A stretch of DNA of 64,000 bases from an uncultured Bacteroidales bacterium (GCA_900318465.1 ONKQ01000033.1:1-64000), one strand, 5' to 3'. Positions 34,604 to 43,507 are shown, counted from the first letter of the stretch. Program-made: numbers and translations. Notes: generated by a model not told the origin, from the letters alone.

Positions 34604-35940
34604 AAGTAACAAGCATTCATATATCAGATACGATTGATTCTCAAAGAATTGATGTGGCATATTTCAATAATACTATTGGGAAGAAAGACTATGTTACATT
34701 ATCCAAATATGTTACCATAAAAGGAGGAAAGCGAATCCCCAAAGGAAGAACTTTCTCTTCAGAGCAAACGGACTATTTATATTTGCGTCTGTCTGAAATC
34801 ACCGATTTTGAAAGAATAGATTTCGAAGGTTTTAAGCATATTGACGAGGAATTGTTTGACGTTTTGAAGCGATATGAAATCCACAACAATCAAATAGTTT
34901 TTTCTATCGCTGGTACAATAGGGAAAGTTTTCGTTTTGAAGGATATTCCAAAGGGAAAGCGCGTAATCTTAACCGAGAATTGCGCTATGATACAACCTAA
35001 AGATGGTTCAATTCTTCCTGACTATATATCCATACTATTAAACTCTAATGTCGTACAAAAGCAAATTGGGCAGAATCGAGTTCAGACTACAATTCCTAAA
35101 ATTGGATTGGACAGAATCGCAAAATTAAAAGTTCCTAAAGTTCCACCCATTGATGTCCAACAAAGGATTGTCGAAATCTATTCCAAAGCCCAACAGACAA
35201 GATTGGACAAATTTAAGGAAGCCAAGGAATTATTAGACGGCATTGATAACTATTTGTTAAAGATGTTGGGAATTGACAAGAAACGCAATACGAATTATAA
35301 AAAGCAGCCAATTTTTCGGGGCATCTCTCTATTGTTGGGAGGCAGATTGGATCCACAGCAGTTTCATCCAGAAAGGATGGAAGTTGTTGATAAAATCAAA
35401 AAAGGGAATTGGTGTCGGTTAAAAGATGTTAGAAACGATGTGAAAACCATTTCTAATAAAATATCTTCTGGAGAAATTTATATTGGAATGGAAAACATTG
35501 ATAGTTGCACGGGTGATTATGTAGAATCAAAAGAAAAAGAGATTGTTTCATCAGCCGCAAGATTCAAAAAAGGAGATATTTTGCTCCCAAAACTACGCCC
35601 ATACTTGAATAAAGTACACAGAGCACAATTCGACGGCTTTTGCTCAACCGAGTTTCATGTTTTTGAAGCCCATGACATTGATCCAGATTACCTAACAATA
35701 GTGCTGCGTTCTTCTCTAATACTTGCACAAACAAAACATTTAATGACGGGGAACACATTGCCAAGACTACAAACGACAGATGTTGAAGAGTTAGTTATTC
35801 CAAATCCAGATGTCTCACAGCAGGTTGAAATTGTTAAATACATACACGGAATAAAAGACAAAGCGAAACAACTTCAAAAAGAAGGAGATGCTTTGTTGGA
35901 AGAAACAAAACAAGAAATAGAAAAAATGATAATTGGATAA
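34600..35940 (+). CDS. Specificity subunit (HsdS-like)
   Basis: A 446-residue protein with two target-recognition domains. TRD1 covers about 30-190. The first conserved helix is VPPIDVQQRIVEIYSKAQQ to about 240. TRD2 covers about 260-410, and the second helix is VSQQVEIVKYIHGIKDKAKQ. Each TRD should read one half of a bipartite DNA site and guide the methyltransferase/nuclease encoded just upstream, with which its start overlaps. Both TRDs look intact. Confidence 0.88.
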   Translation: MKVTSIHISDTIDSQRIDVAYFNNTIGKKDYVTLSKYVTIKGGKRIPKGRTFSSEQTDYLYLRLSEITDFERIDFEGFKHIDEELFDVLKRYEIHNNQIVFSIAGTIGKVFVLKDIPKGKRVILTENCAMIQPKDGSILPDYISILLNSNVVQKQIGQNRVQTTIPKIGLDRIAKLKVPKVPPIDVQQRIVEIYSKAQQTRLDKFKEAKELLDGIDNYLLKMLGIDKKRNTNYKKQPIFRGISLLLGGRLDPQQFHPERMEVVDKIKKGNWCRLKDVRNDVKTISNKISSGEIYIGMENIDSCTGDYVESKEKEIVSSAARFKKGDILLPKLRPYLNKVHRAQFDGFCSTEFHVFEAHDIDPDYLTIVLRSSLILAQTKHLMTGNTLPRLQTTDVEELVIPNPDVSQQVEIVKYIHGIKDKAKQLQKEGDALLEETKQEIEKMIIG

Positions 35941-35944
35941 TGGC

Positions 35945-36760
35945 ATGAATAACAATATCTTCGAATTGACAAAGAGTTGTTTGGGCATTTCTGAACAAAG
36001 TATTAATGTTCGTGTAGAAGAAATCCCCATTCAAAAACGATTATCATATAATGTGGTGCAGGTAAATCGAGTTATTGATTTTACTGTAGAAGGCGAAACG
36101 AAACTATTTGTACAATCAGTTTCTAATTTGGCAAAAGCATTATTAGAAAAATATCCAACTATCGCTCTGCAATTACAAGAACATGTAAGTAAATTTCATG
36201 GTAGGGAAATCATAATCCATCATTCAGCAATTATAGCCATATTGAAATGTTTGATGGCCCTTGAAGAGTCAGCAAAGTATTGTAGAAAAAGAAAAGTGTT
36301 CATAAGCCATTCGTCTAAAGACAAGGACATAATGAAAAACTTCACTAACTTGATATTAGATCTTGGTATTGGCATCTCGGCAAACGATGTGTTTTGCACA
36401 TCTATAGAGGATATGACTATGCGGAATGGGGACGATATTCGCCAACATATCAAAGAAAACATCCTTTCTGCGGATTATTCATTCTTGATGTTTTCCAAAA
36501 ACTATCAGTCAAGTGAAATTTGTTTGAACGAGATGGGTGCGGTATGGGCAGCCAATAACAATGTCCGTTATTATTTACTTCCTGATGCGGATTTTGATAA
36601 AATCGGCTGGCTAACCAATCCTCAAAAGGCAGAAAAAATCAACAGTTCAATTGCTCTTGATGCTCTACAGAAAGAATTGGTTGATTTCTACGGATTACAA
36701 GATCGAGGAATTACTTGGAGCAAAAACAGAGAGGACTTTTTAGCAACATTAAATTCGTAA
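35945..36760 (+). CDS. TIR-domain protein, probable NAD-cleaving effector
   Basis: A 271-residue protein. Residues 1-115 have no recognisable domain (candidate sensor or partner-binding part). Residues ~117-235 form a TIR domain: KVFISHSSKDKDIMKNF, then SSEICLNEMGAVWA with the putative catalytic glutamate E196. The ATG at 35945 lies 4 bases after the specificity gene stop; a TTG at 35933 would overlap it. It is followed after 6 bases by the DGQHR-like gene. NAD depletion on infection is inferred from other bacterial TIR defence proteins. Confidence 0.82.
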   Translation: MNNNIFELTKSCLGISEQSINVRVEEIPIQKRLSYNVVQVNRVIDFTVEGETKLFVQSVSNLAKALLEKYPTIALQLQEHVSKFHGREIIIHHSAIIAILKCLMALEESAKYCRKRKVFISHSSKDKDIMKNFTNLILDLGIGISANDVFCTSIEDMTMRNGDDIRQHIKENILSADYSFLMFSKNYQSSEICLNEMGAVWAANNNVRYYLLPDADFDKIGWLTNPQKAEKINSSIALDALQKELVDFYGLQDRGITWSKNREDFLATLNS

Positions 36761-36766
36761 CAAGTT

Positions 36767-38491
36767 ATGGCAAAGTTAGAAGGAATAATTTACAAGGCAT
36801 TTGAAAACTTTGTGGTTTTCAGAGGTTATGCCCCAATTGGAGTATTGGCTGAAGTGTCAAAACGTCCTGATGCATATCAAAGAACTTCCGATGATGAGCA
36901 CAAACGCGAGATAATCAAGTTTCTAAAGAAAAAGGAATATTCGTATTTCCCTGAATTGGTGTTGGCTTATCGTGGAGCAAAATTAAATGAACTTATTAAC
37001 GAATTGCATGGTAAAGATGATGTTGAGTTTGACGCGGAAAGTTTTGTACCAGGACTCAAGGTATTAAAGGAAAGAGTGCCAGCAACTGGATATAGAGCAA
37101 GACATGCACAATTGACTGTCGCTAACGAAGTTTTACTTAGAGTTGACGGGAATCATCGTTTAGAACCATTCAATGATAGCGATGAGTGGTGGGAAAGTTT
37201 TATTGATGAAAAAGCGCCAGAAGAATACACAGAAGAACAAAAAAAGACTTGGCTAATAAAGCGGATCCAAGACTACAAATCGGACGTGAAAGGCATAATT
37301 GTTCCTTTCTCAATTGTTATTTCAAACACTGATATAGCTGACAAATTTGAAGCTTCTATTTTCAATAATATAAATTTCAAGCAATTGCCACTGAGGCAGG
37401 AAAAGAATATACAAAACATCCATAAGTACTTGAAAGAAACTGACGAATTAGGTATAGCTCATGAACTGACAATTAAACTGATAGATTTGGCAGAAAGTGG
37501 TCACTTCATAGGGCTACCATTGTTTGAGCGAGGGACTACAAGCGAAATCTATAGAACTGTTTGTTATAAGACAGCCGAATTGCTTCTAATGCAACAAAAA
37601 GTATTAAATGAACGAAAAGAAATGCTTAATTCCGACATTGCTGAAAATAGGCATACGCTCGGAGAAATGTTGAAATCAACTGGTAATGTAGATGAGAAAA
37701 AGACCAATGAGATAGAACGTAATGTTAAGAGTTGCGAAAAGCAAGTCCAATCAATTGACAACTATTGTGCTTCTATTAATCCAGATGCAATAGAAATAGC
37801 GATTCAATCTCTTAGGCCAGTTTATAATGCTTTTGGCAAACACTATGGGAACGTATCTGTATTTGTTGCTCTAGTGTATTTCAAACTATTAAATGAACAT
37901 AAATTCGCTTCATTTGTTGATTGGGTAACAAAAAATGGTATAAATAGGATTCCTGCCAATGATTATCTGCCAACTCATAATGCAAAATCTCTAATCACTT
38001 TGTTTGAGCGCGTTTATGAAGCAAAAAGAAAAGAGATTTTTATCTCTATGCAATTTGGAGACCCTCAAAGTGAAATGATATATGAAAAAATCGTTCAAAC
38101 AATCGAAAGATTTAATCAAGTAAAAGGTCTGGATATTATTATAAATACTATCAGAATAGACCAAAAAATCACATCAGAGTTGTTTGATATTCCAAAAGAG
38201 ATTAGTTGTGCAATTGAGAATAGTAGTTTAATTATAGCGGATTTGAGTAGTCATAATATTAATGTTTACCATGAAGTTGGTATGGCTATGGGGTTGGCAC
38301 AAGCAAAAAGTATTCCTGCATCAATTATTTTGCTTTACAAAACGGATACTAGTTTTCGTGACGAGGAAAAGTGTGATGTGGATCATTTTATCGGATTTAA
38401 TATTAGAGCTGAATCACAACTTAGGTTTCAGACCTACAAGCAAATGTGTGATGGGTTGACCGAAAGACTTGAAAAACATTATGGTGTTTGA
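36767..38491 (+). CDS. DGQHR-like protein with C-terminal deoxyribosyltransferase/TIR-like domain
   Basis: A 574-residue protein. Residues ~1-240 resemble DGQHR/DndB-type proteins, with the variant motif D127-G-N-H-R131 in LLRVDGNHRLEPF. Residues ~270-345 are a predicted coiled coil. From ~423, EIFISMQFGDPQ and IIADLSSHNINVYHEVGMAM match the nucleoside 2-deoxyribosyltransferase/TIR-like fold, with the probable catalytic E503. DGQHR proteins are known from DNA phosphorothioation and ParB-like contexts. The fusion to an NAD- or nucleotide-cleaving fold suggests DNA sensing linked to an effector. This is an inference. Confidence 0.65.
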   Translation: MAKLEGIIYKAFENFVVFRGYAPIGVLAEVSKRPDAYQRTSDDEHKREIIKFLKKKEYSYFPELVLAYRGAKLNELINELHGKDDVEFDAESFVPGLKVLKERVPATGYRARHAQLTVANEVLLRVDGNHRLEPFNDSDEWWESFIDEKAPEEYTEEQKKTWLIKRIQDYKSDVKGIIVPFSIVISNTDIADKFEASIFNNINFKQLPLRQEKNIQNIHKYLKETDELGIAHELTIKLIDLAESGHFIGLPLFERGTTSEIYRTVCYKTAELLLMQQKVLNERKEMLNSDIAENRHTLGEMLKSTGNVDEKKTNEIERNVKSCEKQVQSIDNYCASINPDAIEIAIQSLRPVYNAFGKHYGNVSVFVALVYFKLLNEHKFASFVDWVTKNGINRIPANDYLPTHNAKSLITLFERVYEAKRKEIFISMQFGDPQSEMIYEKIVQTIERFNQVKGLDIIINTIRIDQKITSELFDIPKEISCAIENSSLIIADLSSHNINVYHEVGMAMGLAQAKSIPASIILLYKTDTSFRDEEKCDVDHFIGFNIRAESQLRFQTYKQMCDGLTERLEKHYGV

Positions 38492-38520
38492 TTATAACAA
38501 CAAACTGTCAGAAACTTTGT

Positions 38521-40518
38521 ATGACGATGCAGGAGCGTGTTTGTTATTACTCAAAATATGATTTGTCTTTAGGACCTAATCTGGAGATGGCGGAAAAGCG
38601 TATCAAGAAAGTTTCAGAAGGGGACGTTCCGTCAGATTTAGAAGGCATCATTGAACTTTGGCATATCAAACGATTAATGGAAAATGACTGTAGACTGCTT
38701 CATTGGACGGATGCCGAGTTTGAACAATTGAAATCTTTAACTTGTAGTTATAATGGATTAATCGCAAAGTTTTTTCAAGGTCTTTACCCTGAGACAATCA
38801 AAGAAGAGTTTGATTCCTTAACCTGGCATTATAAAGAGACTTTTTGGGAGATAATAGATTCTCATAAACGATACGAACTTATTAGCCAAGAAACATTTCG
38901 TGAAATAATAACAGTCGATGATGGTCATCTGCGCAATGTGCTGGCATTTAAGGGTGTCGTGGAACATTATAAAACCATTATTCGCGAGGTGTTAATTCAG
39001 AATAATAGTGCTTCTATTCTTCTTGACAAGTATGTCGCCAAACGAGATAGCACTGAGGGTGAAGTATATCTTCCTTCTAATCTTACAATAGCTGACAAAG
39101 AACAGATTATTATTAACTATTTACAGAGCGACAATCCCAATTTGAATTATGTCAGGCTAATTGCTCAAGTTAAAGATGATAGAAATAAAATAGTTCTTTC
39201 ACGTAGAACTAGATTGTTGGCGGAGCAACTTGAACAAAAGTTAAATGATGAGTTAATGAATGATCCTAGAACGGTCAAAACTCATTGGCACTTTGGCGTT
39301 CAGTTTGATGATAATTCGGTAAAGCCCGTAGAGATTTCAATAGATGACCAGGGAACTGAAACTTATATCTATAGCATCCCTTTTATAAAAAGCTGCGATA
39401 ATACAAGTCGCATAATCAATTGCGTTTCCCTTTTTGGATGGATGAACGAACATTTTCTGATCAACTTGATTAGCAAGCATGTTGAAATTAGTGAATTGGA
39501 ATCTTTGTTTATGGATAGTGGGCGAGATGCTTATACTACCTCTGTAAAATTCCGTAATAAGAATGCTTTGGCTTTTCAGCAGTTATTCGCATATAATGTT
39601 GTTCTCAAGGAATTAGGCAGTTCTTTTGAGAACGAGCTAAAACAATATTATGAGATTCATTTGCGGAAAGAATATGATTATTCTGGTATGCCTATCAACT
39701 TTCCATTGGAAGAGGACTCGACGTTAAACAAATGTCGTGTACTTTGCCCAGAATTAGATGCCATTGTAAAACAGTATGATATATTCGTAGAAGAAGATGA
39801 AATAAATAAGGATTTGTTACGCTTGTCGAAACCCTTAAAGGTGGAAGAGGGAAAGAGTTTGTTAACGAACAAGTACTGTGAAATTGCTGAAGATAACGGA
39901 GATATTAGTGGCATACTTAGACTTTTGTTTGGTTCAGGGAATTCGTTATTACATTTTGTCGCTCCTTTCAAAAACAAGCATTATCATTCCTTAATTGAGC
40001 TTCTTGAAAATGAAAAAAATGTTCTATATTCCTATTATAAGGGCTATCAAAAACCAAGTTTGGATACTTTGGTACAACAAGGGATAATAAGCATTGATGC
40101 GAATGGATGTATTTATATTGAGAATCAAACAAAAATTGATGTCCTGAGATCTCTTTGGGAATATGGTGCGTGTTCTTATTGGCATTATAATGAAGAAGGG
40201 CGACAAATACTTGACGAAATGCTAAATAAAGGTTGGCTGATAACAAATGACCATTTGTTGAGCAAACCAGAGCAAGACTACTTTAGCTATTATCTTGATA
40301 ATATGAAGTTCACCAACGGCAAGGCTTATCGGAATAATTATGCACATGGGAGCACACCTCCTGTAGATGACGAAGAAGCACATGTTGATGCTTATTATAC
40401 TTTTCTCAAACTACTCGTATTGCTACTTTTGAAGATAGAAGATGACCTCTGGCTGGCAAGGAAGGCAATGGCAATCCATGCAATTAATGAAAGAAAATCA
40501 TCTGGGGCAACGGAATAG
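38521..40518 (+). CDS. Large protein with C-terminal HEPN motif, otherwise unrecognised
   Basis: A 665-residue protein; a TTG at 38488, overlapping the upstream stop, is an alternative start. Residues 1-590 show mixed helices and strands without a family I recognise. Near the C-terminus, YRNNYAHG gives R604-x4-H609, the R-x4-6-H signature of HEPN ribonucleases, followed by a long helix FLKLLVLLLLKIEDDLWLA as in HEPN domains that carry LRNxxAHG. A toxic RNase effector is plausible. Last gene of the operon, followed by a hairpin at 40607-40647. Confidence 0.6.
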   Translation: MTMQERVCYYSKYDLSLGPNLEMAEKRIKKVSEGDVPSDLEGIIELWHIKRLMENDCRLLHWTDAEFEQLKSLTCSYNGLIAKFFQGLYPETIKEEFDSLTWHYKETFWEIIDSHKRYELISQETFREIITVDDGHLRNVLAFKGVVEHYKTIIREVLIQNNSASILLDKYVAKRDSTEGEVYLPSNLTIADKEQIIINYLQSDNPNLNYVRLIAQVKDDRNKIVLSRRTRLLAEQLEQKLNDELMNDPRTVKTHWHFGVQFDDNSVKPVEISIDDQGTETYIYSIPFIKSCDNTSRIINCVSLFGWMNEHFLINLISKHVEISELESLFMDSGRDAYTTSVKFRNKNALAFQQLFAYNVVLKELGSSFENELKQYYEIHLRKEYDYSGMPINFPLEEDSTLNKCRVLCPELDAIVKQYDIFVEEDEINKDLLRLSKPLKVEEGKSLLTNKYCEIAEDNGDISGILRLLFGSGNSLLHFVAPFKNKHYHSLIELLENEKNVLYSYYKGYQKPSLDTLVQQGIISIDANGCIYIENQTKIDVLRSLWEYGACSYWHYNEEGRQILDEMLNKGWLITNDHLLSKPEQDYFSYYLDNMKFTNGKAYRNNYAHGSTPPVDDEEAHVDAYYTFLKLLVLLLLKIEDDLWLARKAMAIHAINERKSSGATE

Positions 40519-40606
40519 AAGCCCCCAAAGGCGAATCTGACAAGGACGACATCAGCTTTTCCATTGATATAGAGCGAGGTTCAAAGACATCCCATATCAG
40601 AGCAAT

Positions 40607-40658
40607 GAGTTGGTGAAAACGCATGACCTTTCATGTCCAGCCAACTCCTTGCTTTTTT
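40607..40658 (+). terminator. Possible terminator after the defence operon
   Basis: GAGTTGG (40607-40613) pairs with CCAACTC (40641-40647), with an inner CATGA/TCATG pair, followed by a six-T run at 40653-40658. The gap 40519-40792 otherwise holds only short open frames and the gene-tail copy at 40725. Confidence 0.45.
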
Positions 40659-40724
40659 GAAGCGGCAAGCCTCCCGAAGCAATCTGAATTGTTCGTACAA
40701 AATCAACAAACTTATTCGTATTTT

Positions 40725-40772
40725 TGCAGGCGCAAACGATGTTTAGAATGTCGTATCGGAAATGTAATGTAA
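40725..40772 (+). pseudogene. Second, diverged copy of the DUF2851 gene tail
   Basis: Reads CRRKRCLECRIGNVM and a stop, against CKRKRCLECRIGAVLLR at the end of the intact gene (29477-29530). Over the first 12 codons 27 of 36 bases match, and most differences are synonymous. It has no gene upstream, so it is a remnant. It marks the right edge of the island that begins after the intact DUF2851 gene. It overlaps the likely -7 box (TATTTTTG, 40719-40726) of the following protease gene. Confidence 0.75.
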
Positions 40773-40792
40773 CACAAAATCAATCAAATACC

Positions 40793-43405
40793 ATGAAGAA
40801 ATCCATTTTTACCCTGATTCTTGCCCTCGGTTTTAGTGCCTTGTTCGGCCAATCCGACGGACTCCAACATGTCATCGTCATGATGGCCGACCGCTACGAC
40901 GATGCCCAACTTTCGCAAAAAACCGCACTGATGACCAAAGAGCAACGCCGCGATTTCGTCATCGCCGAAAGAAAAGCGTTTTGTCAAGCCTCGCAAGCCC
41001 AAGTGCTTGATTTTCTTGAAGGTTTCAAAAGTGACAACTTGGTCAGCGATTTGAAAACCTTCTGGTCGTTCAACGGCTTCAGTTGCTCGGCCAATGCCGA
41101 AGTCATTGCACAACTTGCCCAACGTAAGGATGTTGCCATGATTATTCCTGACGAAATGCGCCCGATGATTCCCCAAAACGAGAAGATTGGCCCTGCCACA
41201 AGAGACAATGCCTGGCATGTGGACAAAATCAATGCGCCTGCGGTTTGGAACTACGGCGGCACAGGCTACACGGGCAACGGCATCATCATCGGCCTCATCG
41301 ACACGGGCGTCAACTACAACCACATCGACATTGCCAACAGCATGTGGGACGGCGGCAGCGAGTTTCCGCACCACGGCTATGATGTTTTCTATCAAGACCT
41401 TGACCCCATGGACGACCAAGGTCACGGCACACACACCGCTGGCATTTTGGCGGGTCAAGGCACGGCTGGCACCCAAACGGGTATCGCCCCGGGAGCCAAA
41501 ATCATGTCCATCAAGGTTTTGGGTGAAGATGGAGAAGGCGAAGCCACCCACCTCATCCAAGGCGTTGAGTTTGCTTTGGAACACGGTGCCCACCTCCTCA
41601 GCATCTCGCTCAGCGATGTCGGGGCCGGTCCCTGCTACTACTACCGCGACGTTTTCGCCACCTGTTTGGATGCGGGCGTGGCGGCTGCCGTGGCTTGCGG
41701 CAACGAAGGCCAAACGCAATACACCTACCCTATTCCCTTCAACATCAGCGCCCCGAGCAACTGTCCTCCGGCATGGCTCCACCCCGACCAAAGGAACCTC
41801 ATTGAAGGCGGCCTGACCTCCGTCATCAGCGTGGGTGCCACCGACTCTAACGACGAGCATTGCGGCTTCTCCTCCGTCGGCCCAACGACTTGGGCTTCAG
41901 GCGCGAATGTCGGCAACTACAATGACTATCCTTACGAAAACGGCGATGTCAACCAACCCGGCTTGATTCGTCCCGACATTTCGGCTCCAGGTGCCAACAT
42001 CACCTCGTTGAACTACCAGACCACCAACAACTATATTGAGATGGACGGCACTTCGATGGCTACGCCTTGCGTGGCGGGTGTGTTGGCCATGCTGCTTGAA
42101 GCCAACCCCGACTTGAGTCCCGCCGAATTGGACTCCATCATCGAACTCACCTCCGTTAGGGTCGGCAACACCATGAAAACCAACCGTGTAGGCTCTGGAC
42201 GCATTGACGCTTTGGCCGCCATCAACGCCTTGTTCCATCATGGCCCCACCAACCTCACCGCCGACTTCGACGGCGAGCAAGTCATCCTCAACTGGACCGC
42301 CGCTCCCGAAGGCATTTCCTACGACGTTTATCGTGACGGTATGCGCATCGCCAACAGCCTGACGGCGACCACCTATACCGACCACATCAACTATGCGGGT
42401 TCATACACCTATTATATTATCGCCCATTTGGAAAACGACCTGACCTCGCTTCCTTCCAATTACCTCACCCTGACGAAAGCGGTCGAGATTGAGGCCGAAG
42501 TCATCAACAACATGCGCGTGTCGCTGTCGTGGAACCTGCCTGCGGGCGTTTACGACGGTTTCGAGTCGGGAGACTTCTACCAAAACATGTGGATTAATGA
42601 CGCCACCAGCCCTTGGGTCATCACCACCACGCAACCCAACGAAGGTAGCTATTGCGCCAAGTCGACCAACACGGGCATGTTCACCAACAGCAAGATTTCA
42701 TTGGCGGTCAACCTGCCTACATCGAGCGTTGTAAGTTACTATGCCAGAGTCAGTTGCTTCCCGCTCAACGGCTGTGGCTTCTTCATCGACAATGTGCAAT
42801 ATGGCGAAACCTTGAAGGACGAAGTGCCGTGGACGCGCTACACCGTTGCCATTGGTCCCGGCAACCACATTCTGGAATGGAAATATGCCAACCAACTCGC
42901 TGAAGGCGAATACGATAACGCTTTCTACATCGACGACATCACCGTGGGCACGCCTTTTGAAATCTATCGCGCCAACTGCGACGGCAGCAACAGCATCTTG
43001 ATTGCCTCCAACGTGGCCCAGCCGAATTATGTCGATTACGGTTGGGATGCCCTGCCGATTGGCCAATACAAATACGGCATCAGCACCGATGGCGGAAACA
43101 ACATTTCGTGGTCGGAGTGCCTGGAGAAGGATGTGTTGGGCGTTGATGAGAATAACGCGATGGAAATCAAGGTTTATCCTAATCCTACAAACGGTATTCT
43201 ATTTGTAGAGACGCGGCGCGCCATGTCTCTACAGGCGGAAACCGAATACATCATCACCAACGTGGCAGGCCAAACGCTGCTTTCAGGCCGTATGACCGAT
43301 GAAACCCAACAGATTGATGTGACGGGTTTGGCTGAGGGGATGTATTTCGTTAGGATTCAGAATGATGAAGGTTGTTTCATAAAGAAATTCTGTATTGTTA
43401 GATAA
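40793..43405 (+). CDS. Subtilisin-like (S8) serine protease, T9SS type-A cargo
   Basis: An 870-residue secreted protease. Signal peptide 1-20 (ALFGQ), then an inhibitor-like prodomain. The catalytic triad is D170 (LIDTGVNY), H211 (GHGTHTAG) and S421 (DGTSMATP). FN3-like and beta-sandwich domains follow (~490-780). A type-A sorting tail ends the protein (IKVYPNPTNGILFVE ... AEGMYFVRIQNDEG ... KKFCIVR). The start MKKSIF at 40793 is preferred; the longer frame runs through the DUF2851 tail copy. A 28-bp palindromic repeat is read in frame in the tail at 43205-43232. Confidence 0.92.
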   Translation: MKKSIFTLILALGFSALFGQSDGLQHVIVMMADRYDDAQLSQKTALMTKEQRRDFVIAERKAFCQASQAQVLDFLEGFKSDNLVSDLKTFWSFNGFSCSANAEVIAQLAQRKDVAMIIPDEMRPMIPQNEKIGPATRDNAWHVDKINAPAVWNYGGTGYTGNGIIIGLIDTGVNYNHIDIANSMWDGGSEFPHHGYDVFYQDLDPMDDQGHGTHTAGILAGQGTAGTQTGIAPGAKIMSIKVLGEDGEGEATHLIQGVEFALEHGAHLLSISLSDVGAGPCYYYRDVFATCLDAGVAAAVACGNEGQTQYTYPIPFNISAPSNCPPAWLHPDQRNLIEGGLTSVISVGATDSNDEHCGFSSVGPTTWASGANVGNYNDYPYENGDVNQPGLIRPDISAPGANITSLNYQTTNNYIEMDGTSMATPCVAGVLAMLLEANPDLSPAELDSIIELTSVRVGNTMKTNRVGSGRIDALAAINALFHHGPTNLTADFDGEQVILNWTAAPEGISYDVYRDGMRIANSLTATTYTDHINYAGSYTYYIIAHLENDLTSLPSNYLTLTKAVEIEAEVINNMRVSLSWNLPAGVYDGFESGDFYQNMWINDATSPWVITTTQPNEGSYCAKSTNTGMFTNSKISLAVNLPTSSVVSYYARVSCFPLNGCGFFIDNVQYGETLKDEVPWTRYTVAIGPGNHILEWKYANQLAEGEYDNAFYIDDITVGTPFEIYRANCDGSNSILIASNVAQPNYVDYGWDALPIGQYKYGISTDGGNNISWSECLEKDVLGVDENNAMEIKVYPNPTNGILFVETRRAMSLQAETEYIITNVAGQTLLSGRMTDETQQIDVTGLAEGMYFVRIQNDEGCFIKKFCIVR
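43205..43232. repeat. 28-bp palindromic repeat inside the protease sorting domain
   Basis: GTAGAGACGCGGCG pairs with CGCCATGTCTCTAC at 12 of 14 positions. The element matches the intergenic palindrome at 2309-2336. It starts exactly on a codon boundary and adds V-E-T-R-R-A-M-S-L between NGILF and the EYIITNVAGQ strand, a loop position. Confidence 0.85.
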
Positions 43406-43410
43406 ATTCC

Positions 43411-43498
43411 GCACGCAGAATACGCAGAACTATGGGAATCGCGATGCGACGCAAAATAATCGTCCGGCAGGTTTCTCAAAATTCTGCGTATTCTGCGT
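43411..43498. repeat. CACGCAGAATACGCAGAA inverted-repeat element
   Basis: An 18-bp perfect inverted repeat (43411-43428 and 43481-43498) encloses ATCGCGATGCGACG and TCCGGCAGGTT. The same arms and the same TCCGGCAGGTT are found doubled at 59643-59823. It lies between convergent genes and may serve as a bidirectional terminator. Confidence 0.85.
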
Positions 43499-43507
43499 GA
43501 GAAAAAA

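Noticed and set aside
40487..40591. Open frame continuing past the HEPN gene (IIWGNGIEAPKGESDKDD...)
   Set aside because: About 34 codons in another frame, no start or family match; possibly a host-composition remnant at the island edge, but not supportable as a gene.
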